In this document: piece by piece, positions 20,769 to 24,958 of the stretch
How the letters are laid out: each line of letters opens with the position of its first letter
How positions within the stretch are numbered: the first letter of the stretch is position 1
Origin: a virus
IMG/VR virus record: IMGVR_UViG_3300042373_000806
Coordinates: 1-24,958 of that record
DNA length: 24,958 nt
Direction: 5' to 3' (one strand)
Translations under genes and position numbers: made by a program
The notes under the pieces: model-generated
What the model saw: only the letters and a program-made list of their open reading frames with translations
Database searches by the model: none
What the model was told of the DNA's origin: nothing

Positions 20769-23027
20769 ATGGATCCCATCGTTGATAACGATGCCGTCGC
20801 ACGGCATCTGCACCTCCTGTTTGGCGACGCTCCGAAGGGATACGTCTGCCTCCGTGGCATCGGCGAGAAAGGCACCGCCCGCGAGGGCGTCTTCCGTGAG
20901 GACATCTTCCTTGAGCCGGAGCGTATCGGCTGGGAGCGGTTCGTCTCGTCCGTGATCTTCCACACCACCCGCTGGGGGCAGCACGACGTCGCCACCTTCA
21001 TCGTACCTTGCACCTTGAAGGCAGACCGAGGAACGGCGGAGAACTGCGACGTCTTCCGCACCGTGTGCGCCGACTTCGACACCGGCGACACCGACGCCAA
21101 GCTCGCCTTCGTCGAGAAGGAATTCGGCAAGGCAGCGATGGTCGTCCTGTCCGGTGGCGTCACCGATGAGGGCAAGCCGAAGCGTCACGCCTACTGGCAG
21201 GTCGAGGAGATGGAAGTCTCCTCCATCGTCGCCATCCGCGACCAAATCGCCCGCAAGGCCGGGGCTGACATCCAGTTCGGACTAGGCGTTGACGGCAACC
21301 CCTACGGACGCGCACACCAGCCCATTCGACTGGCTGGATCCATCCACGGCAAGTCCGGCGTCCGTCGCCTGGTCGTCATCGACAGATACGACCCGGACTG
21401 CCGCGTCGATTGCCCCCACGCATCCGCCTTCCGCATGCCCGAATCCGAATGGGCGATCAAGGAAGCCCCGGTCGATCCGCTTATGCCGAAGACGCATACG
21501 CCTGCCGTCGAGATGCTCACGGTGGACGTCGCCGCCGGCGGAGAAGGAACGACTAGATGGTCGGCGTTCAACGGCGTCGCCGGACATTACATCCACACCG
21601 CTCGCATCGGGAAGATGACTCTGGACGCTGCGCGTCTCGCAACCTACGGCTGGATGCAAGCGCACATGACTCCGCCCTGGCCGGAGTCTCGCTTCGACAC
21701 CGAGTGGCTTGGCCTGCTCCGTAACGACATCCACAACAACGGTCCGATGCCGGAGCCGGAGAAGCCCATCCTTGAGGAGGGCAAAGGTCTGGCAGTATGG
21801 GCTGCCCACCGATGGAGTCTTACGCCCAGGCCGGAACGCCAGTTCCTCGTCCAGAACTGGCTACAGGCAGCCAAGCACCAGTTGCTCGTCGCCGAAGGTG
21901 GAGCAGGCAAGACCTTCATGGTCCTCGACCTTGCCTTGAAGATCAGCGCCCGACGCGAGGGCGACACTTGGTGCGGCATGCCTGTGATGCGTAAGGGTGC
22001 GGTCGTCATCCTCACCACCGAAGACGACAAGGACGAGCTGCACATCCGACTAGCTGACATGGACGCCGATGGAAGCCGACGACGCGAAGCCGGCGACGAC
22101 CTTATCATCCTTCCTTCCATCAACTCCGGCGGTGCCTTCGCCCTGGTCGAGCGTGACCCGAAGACCCAGGAGTCGAAGCCTTCCCGCAAGTGGCTGGAAT
22201 TCTTCGCCCTCCTGCGGCAGATCCCCAACCTCCAGTTGGTCGTCATCGACACCCTCAACTCCGTCCTGCACGGCGAAGAGAACAGCGCCACGGTCATCAA
22301 CGAATTCATTCGCGTAGCCAGTCAAGTAGGCGGCGAACTGGGAGCAGCCCTCATCGTCATCCACCACATCAAGAAGCAGGGCGACGAGCCGATCCGCAAC
22401 GCCGAGCAGATGGCGTCCCAGGTCCGTGGTTCGTCCGCCTTGCTCGGAGCGTTCCGAGGCGCCATCGGCGTATGGCATGCGTCCGACTACGACCGCCGAA
22501 TGAAGGGCATGGGTCTAGTCCCTCGCCGGAAGCACCTATGGAAGGCAGCCATCATCAAGGCGAACAACCCGGAGATGATCGACTCCGAGCGTACGCTTTT
22601 GCGTACGGAAATCGGTACGCTCATCGACGTCACCGACAAGGACAAGTTCAACGACGTCAACTTCCTGGAGCGACAGGCCTGGCTTGTCGCCGCCGTCACG
22701 CTCGCCGCCCGCAAGGGTCATCCCTACTCCATCGAGGGCAAGAACGCCAAGTCCGGCCTGTACCGCCGACGCGGCGAGCTGCCGTCCATCCTGCGGTCCA
22801 TCGGCCCAGGGGAGTTTGCCCACCTGGTGGACGACATGCTCGTCCAGAAGGTACTGGTCGCCGCCGCCGCCAAGGGTGGCAAGGACAAGAAGTGGTTGGA
22901 CATCCCGACCGGACCTATCGCCTCGGACGAAGTCGGAGCGGAGATCAACTCCGGCGCTTACCAGCCGGAGGATTGGGAAGAGTTTGAATATGACAAAGAC
23001 TCGCGTATAATCATCCGTAAGCCGTGA
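20769..23027 (+). CDS. Primase-helicase: AEP/PrimPol-like domain fused to RepA-type RecA helicase (752 aa)
   Basis: The N-terminal half has archaeo-eukaryotic primase features: ADFDTGD (101-107) with metal-binding Asp102 and Asp104, SGG...H140, and PIRLAGSIHG with R187. The C-terminal half has GGAGKT Walker A (377-382), a VVIDTL Walker B strand (D494) and VIHHIKK, as in RepA/AAA_25 hexameric helicases. Together they would prime and unwind phage DNA. AAGGA lies a few bases before the ATG, unlike the methyltransferase upstream. A GTGA overlap couples it to the next gene. The last 100 residues carry a winged-helix-like basic segment, probably for DNA binding. No DNA polymerase is encoded in the window. 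Confidence 0.8.
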   Translation: MDPIVDNDAVARHLHLLFGDAPKGYVCLRGIGEKGTAREGVFREDIFLEPERIGWERFVSSVIFHTTRWGQHDVATFIVPCTLKADRGTAENCDVFRTVCADFDTGDTDAKLAFVEKEFGKAAMVVLSGGVTDEGKPKRHAYWQVEEMEVSSIVAIRDQIARKAGADIQFGLGVDGNPYGRAHQPIRLAGSIHGKSGVRRLVVIDRYDPDCRVDCPHASAFRMPESEWAIKEAPVDPLMPKTHTPAVEMLTVDVAAGGEGTTRWSAFNGVAGHYIHTARIGKMTLDAARLATYGWMQAHMTPPWPESRFDTEWLGLLRNDIHNNGPMPEPEKPILEEGKGLAVWAAHRWSLTPRPERQFLVQNWLQAAKHQLLVAEGGAGKTFMVLDLALKISARREGDTWCGMPVMRKGAVVILTTEDDKDELHIRLADMDADGSRRREAGDDLIILPSINSGGAFALVERDPKTQESKPSRKWLEFFALLRQIPNLQLVVIDTLNSVLHGEENSATVINEFIRVASQVGGELGAALIVIHHIKKQGDEPIRNAEQMASQVRGSSALLGAFRGAIGVWHASDYDRRMKGMGLVPRRKHLWKAAIIKANNPEMIDSERTLLRTEIGTLIDVTDKDKFNDVNFLERQAWLVAAVTLAARKGHPYSIEGKNAKSGLYRRRGELPSILRSIGPGEFAHLVDDMLVQKVLVAAAAKGGKDKKWLDIPTGPIASDEVGAEINSGAYQPEDWEEFEYDKDSRIIIRKP

Positions 23028-23215
23028 GCAACAGACCTATCATCCGTATGGCCGACGACGGTCGCGACAACGTAAGCCTGTGGGACAGGTGTCGCATGAT
23101 CGTCGAAGCCGGCATCAAGAAATACGGTGACGCCGGCGGTCTTCCCATCTCCGGAACTGGTCGGGCTAGGAAAAAGAAAACCATTGGAAAAAAGAAGATT
23201 GCCAAGGGTAAGTAA
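23024..23215 (+). CDS. Small basic protein (63 aa), function unknown
   Basis: GTG 23024 overlaps the stop of the primase-helicase (GTGA), so translation is probably coupled; ATG 23048 is the alternative. Residues 1-38 are mixed helical (VSLWDRCRMIVEAGIKKYG) and the last 25 residues are Lys-rich (RARKKKTIGKKKIAKGK), giving a basic tail that could bind nucleic acid. I recognise no family. It is followed by the endolysin candidate, whose frame overlaps this gene only if an earlier non-ATG start is used. Confidence 0.5.
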   Translation: MSNRPIIRMADDGRDNVSLWDRCRMIVEAGIKKYGDAGGLPISGTGRARKKKTIGKKKIAKGK

Positions 23216-23246
23216 GGCATCAAAGTCGGCGTCCCCAACCACCGAC

Positions 23247-23681
23247 ATGATCACCGAAATACTGATGGCTTCAGCAGCCTTCGCACCTATGCCCGCGCAC
23301 TGGGTCGATGCCGTAGAACATATCGAATCCTCCGGACGCGGAGCATCCACCCCACCCGGAGACTCTGGCCTGGCGAAAGGACCTTTCCAGTTCCATCGCA
23401 ACGCATGGGACGATTGCTCCCAGGCGCGACGCCAAGCCGGTCTGCCCACCTATCCTTACTCCAAGGCGTCCGACCCTGTCATCGCCCGCCAGTACGCCAC
23501 CTCCTGGCTGTCCTATCTGCGGTCGAAGCTGACCTATAAGCTAGGCAGGATGCCCAACCTCGGCGAGACTTGGCTTGCCTATAACCTTGGCATGTCCGGC
23601 TTCGCCAGATACGGATACCGCATCGACTTCGTCCCCGAACGCAAGATGCGAAAGGCCGCCATACTCAATGCCGCACAATGA
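23247..23681 (+). CDS. Lysozyme/transglycosylase-like endolysin (144 aa)
   Basis: The protein should cleave peptidoglycan glycan strands during host lysis. The active-site region is AVEHIESSGRG with catalytic Glu27, followed by GDSGLAKGPFQFHRNAWDD (52-70), the typical GxAxGPFQxHR signature of lysozyme-like SLT-fold enzymes, and YNLGMSGFARYG near the C-terminus. The N-terminus (MITEILMASAAFAPM) is mildly hydrophobic but lacks basic residues, so export may need the holin. ATG 23247 is chosen because residues before it would be a Lys/Pro-rich stretch; TTG 23184 and 23196 are possible. It follows CCCAACCACCGAC rather than an SD. It lies over 11 kb from the holin. Confidence 0.75.
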   Translation: MITEILMASAAFAPMPAHWVDAVEHIESSGRGASTPPGDSGLAKGPFQFHRNAWDDCSQARRQAGLPTYPYSKASDPVIARQYATSWLSYLRSKLTYKLGRMPNLGETWLAYNLGMSGFARYGYRIDFVPERKMRKAAILNAAQ

Positions 23682-24103
23682 GCGAGATCATCCAATCCCC
23701 AATCCTGCGGTTCCAGAACCGGGGAGCCGTGTCCTTCCGAGGCAGGCTGATGTTCGCGTCACGCGCCGCACGGATCTGCGAGTATCGCGCCGACCTTCGA
23801 CGCTTGGCGGAAGCCGGACATTGCATGCCGGAGGTGGCGAGACGCCTCGGCTTCTCCGTCACGACCATCAAGAGCTGGGCGGAAATCCTAGGCATCGGAT
23901 TCAAGAAGGTCCGCTCCCGCAAGTGTCGCAAGTACGACAAGTCAACGTGGGAGAGTGTGATTGTCCAGGCTGCCGCCGAGGGTAAGACCCAAGGCGACGT
24001 AGCCTTTATGCTCGGCGTCCCGCACGTCAACGTCCACCGCTGGTGCATTGAGAATGGCTTTAACTGGAAGCAAACCAAACAAGATGCCAAAGCAAAACGA
24101 TAA
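23678..24103 (+). CDS. Double helix-turn-helix DNA-binding protein (141 aa)
   Basis: Two HTH units are visible: LRRLAEAGHCMPEVARRLGF followed by SVTTIKSWAEILGIGF (40-75), and IVQAAAEGKTQGDVAFMLGV followed by PHVNVHRWCIENGF (95-128). The two are related in spacing and pattern, as in transposase- or resolvase-type HTH pairs. The ATG overlaps the endolysin stop (ATGA) and the end overlaps the small terminase gene by 20 bases. Position suggests a regulator or a terminase-associated DNA-binding factor; no catalytic domain is present. Confidence 0.65.
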   Translation: MSEIIQSPILRFQNRGAVSFRGRLMFASRAARICEYRADLRRLAEAGHCMPEVARRLGFSVTTIKSWAEILGIGFKKVRSRKCRKYDKSTWESVIVQAAAEGKTQGDVAFMLGVPHVNVHRWCIENGFNWKQTKQDAKAKR

Positions 24104-24620
24104 GGACCAATGGAAGGGCGGCCTGGTCATCCGCCACGACACCGATCCGGTGCTTACCCAGCAGCAGGAAGCCTTCGTCGCCGCGTACGTCGCCAACGGA
24201 GGCAACGCCGTGCAGGCCGGAAAGTCCGCAGGCTTCGCCGACGGAAACTCCCAGCTCGCATCGCACAAGGTGCGCGAGGCAATCGAGCTGAAGCGCGACA
24301 TGGACATCAAGACCGGCGGGGCGACGCAAGCCTGGCAGGTCATGCAGTCCCTGCTCACCGATCCGTCCGCACCTCCGCAGGTCCGCTTCCAGGCGGCGCG
24401 CTGGACGCTTGAGGCGTCCGGTCATGGCTTGTCCGCAATCGCCGCCGCCATCCACCTCGGCAACAAGGGCAAGAAGGACCAGCATGAGATGTCCGTCTCC
24501 GAGCTGGTGGACCTTGTCGAGAAAGGACGCAAGCAGCTTGAATCCATGAAGCAGGTCGCAAACGAACTTAAGTCCGTCGAGGACGCCATCATTCTCCCAC
24601 CCAACACCAAACATGAGTAA
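24084..24620 (+). CDS. Terminase small subunit (178 aa)
   Basis: Small terminases recognise phage DNA for packaging. The hallmark N-terminal stretch is LTQQQEAFVAAYVANGGNAV followed by QAGKSAGFADGNSQLASHKV, i.e. an HTH-like helix pair with the conserved GNAVQA element. Then come a helical oligomerisation region with QAWQVMQSLLTDPSAPPQV and RFQAARWTLEASGHGLS, and a charged C-terminal coiled coil. ATG 24084 is chosen because it follows directly on the basic end of the previous gene and gives the usual family length; no SD is visible. The large subunit would be expected just to the right of the window. Confidence 0.75.
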   Translation: MPKQNDKDQWKGGLVIRHDTDPVLTQQQEAFVAAYVANGGNAVQAGKSAGFADGNSQLASHKVREAIELKRDMDIKTGGATQAWQVMQSLLTDPSAPPQVRFQAARWTLEASGHGLSAIAAAIHLGNKGKKDQHEMSVSELVDLVEKGRKQLESMKQVANELKSVEDAIILPPNTKHE

Positions 24621-24958
24621 CGAACAACCGCACGACCCGACCATCACGCTCCGGCTGGAGCTTGGGCGGGTGACCGATCAACGCGACGCCTACCAGTCCG
24701 CCCTCCGCAAGGAGGTGCTGGCCGTGATCCGAAATGCGTCAGTCGTTGAGGCAATCGACGGCGCAGACATCCAGACTTGGAAACTCCGCTCCGACAATTG
24801 GCAGAAGTTGCTTCAGCTGGCCAACGAAGAAAACGCCCGCCTCAAGGCCGAGGTCGAGCGGCTGACCAAGGCCATTGATTTGACTATCATCGACCTTGAT
24901 GAACGCCACGAAAGACAAGACCTTCGGGCTTGGGAGTTTGCTGAACTTCTACGAAAGG
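24613..24958 (+). CDS. Coiled-coil protein, cut by the window edge (partial, 115 aa visible)
   Basis: ATG 24613 overlaps the end of the small terminase gene by 8 bases and follows CCCAACACCAAAC. The frame is open to the edge. Residues 12-35 and 62-112 are strongly helical with heptad-like spacing (EENARLKAEVERLTKAIDL), and charged throughout. No catalytic motif is seen. It could be an accessory structural or regulatory protein between the two terminase genes. Confidence 0.6.
   Translation, partial: MSNEQPHDPTITLRLELGRVTDQRDAYQSALRKEVLAVIRNASVVEAIDGADIQTWKLRSDNWQKLLQLANEENARLKAEVERLTKAIDLTIIDLDERHERQDLRAWEFAELLRK

Noticed and set aside
22190-22987. Plus-strand ORF (265 aa) overlapping the primase-helicase
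   Set aside because: Arg/Pro/His-rich composition typical of a wrong frame in GC-rich DNA and no conserved pattern, unlike the two +1 frames kept above.

Overview
This window is part of a tailed double-stranded DNA phage or prophage (Caudoviricetes). It encodes a small terminase subunit, a giant internal-virion or polyvalent protein, a lysis cassette and a replication/recombination module. Genes are tightly packed, mostly overlap or abut, and all but one lie on the + strand. The DNA is GC-rich. A lipoprotein that looks like a spanin points to a Gram-negative (diderm) host. Many start codons in the replication half have no Shine-Dalgarno (SD) sequence and instead follow a recurrent CCCAAC leader, which hints at a host that often initiates without SD. 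I cannot name the host; a non-SD phylum such as Verrucomicrobiota would fit but is only a guess.

Layout. 1-9777: late virion genes. These are the tail end of one protein, a 476-residue virion-type protein, and a 2734-residue giant protein. The giant protein has Pro/Ala linkers, a duplicated helical module, a domain resembling helix-hairpin-helix DNA glycosylases, a GNAT-like domain and a long helical C-terminal half. 9824-12279: a DUF1599 nucleotide-pyrophosphohydrolase-like gene, an HNH-type endonuclease with a broken reading frame, then a lysis cassette of a small membrane peptide, a lipoprotein with C-terminal membrane segments, a mini HExxH protein, a holin and a two-helix membrane protein. 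12280-12910: the only minus-strand gene, a 69-residue protein resembling bacterial histones, faces a Cro-like regulator across a short region with a dyad symmetry. 12879-23027: replication, recombination and modification genes (Sak4-type ATPase, DUF669 single-strand-binding-like protein, RadD-like helicase, Cas4-like nuclease, a second PD-(D/E)XK nuclease, a very long C5 cytosine methyltransferase, and a primase-helicase). 23024-24958: a small basic protein, a lysozyme-like endolysin, a double-HTH protein, the small terminase subunit and the start of a coiled-coil protein.

The most unusual signals are two places where a +1 reading frame inside a large gene spells what looks like a conserved phage protein. 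One lies inside the methyltransferase (18239-18790). The other is a short ORF inside the giant protein gene (6287-6427), where the main frame reads as low-complexity linker. Other notable points are a tandem expansion of PTL-type repeats in the methyltransferase, a 22-bp imperfect hairpin at 14831-14892, the phage histone candidate, and the CCCAAC leaders.

All family assignments come from reading motifs by eye and from memory of protein families; no search was run.
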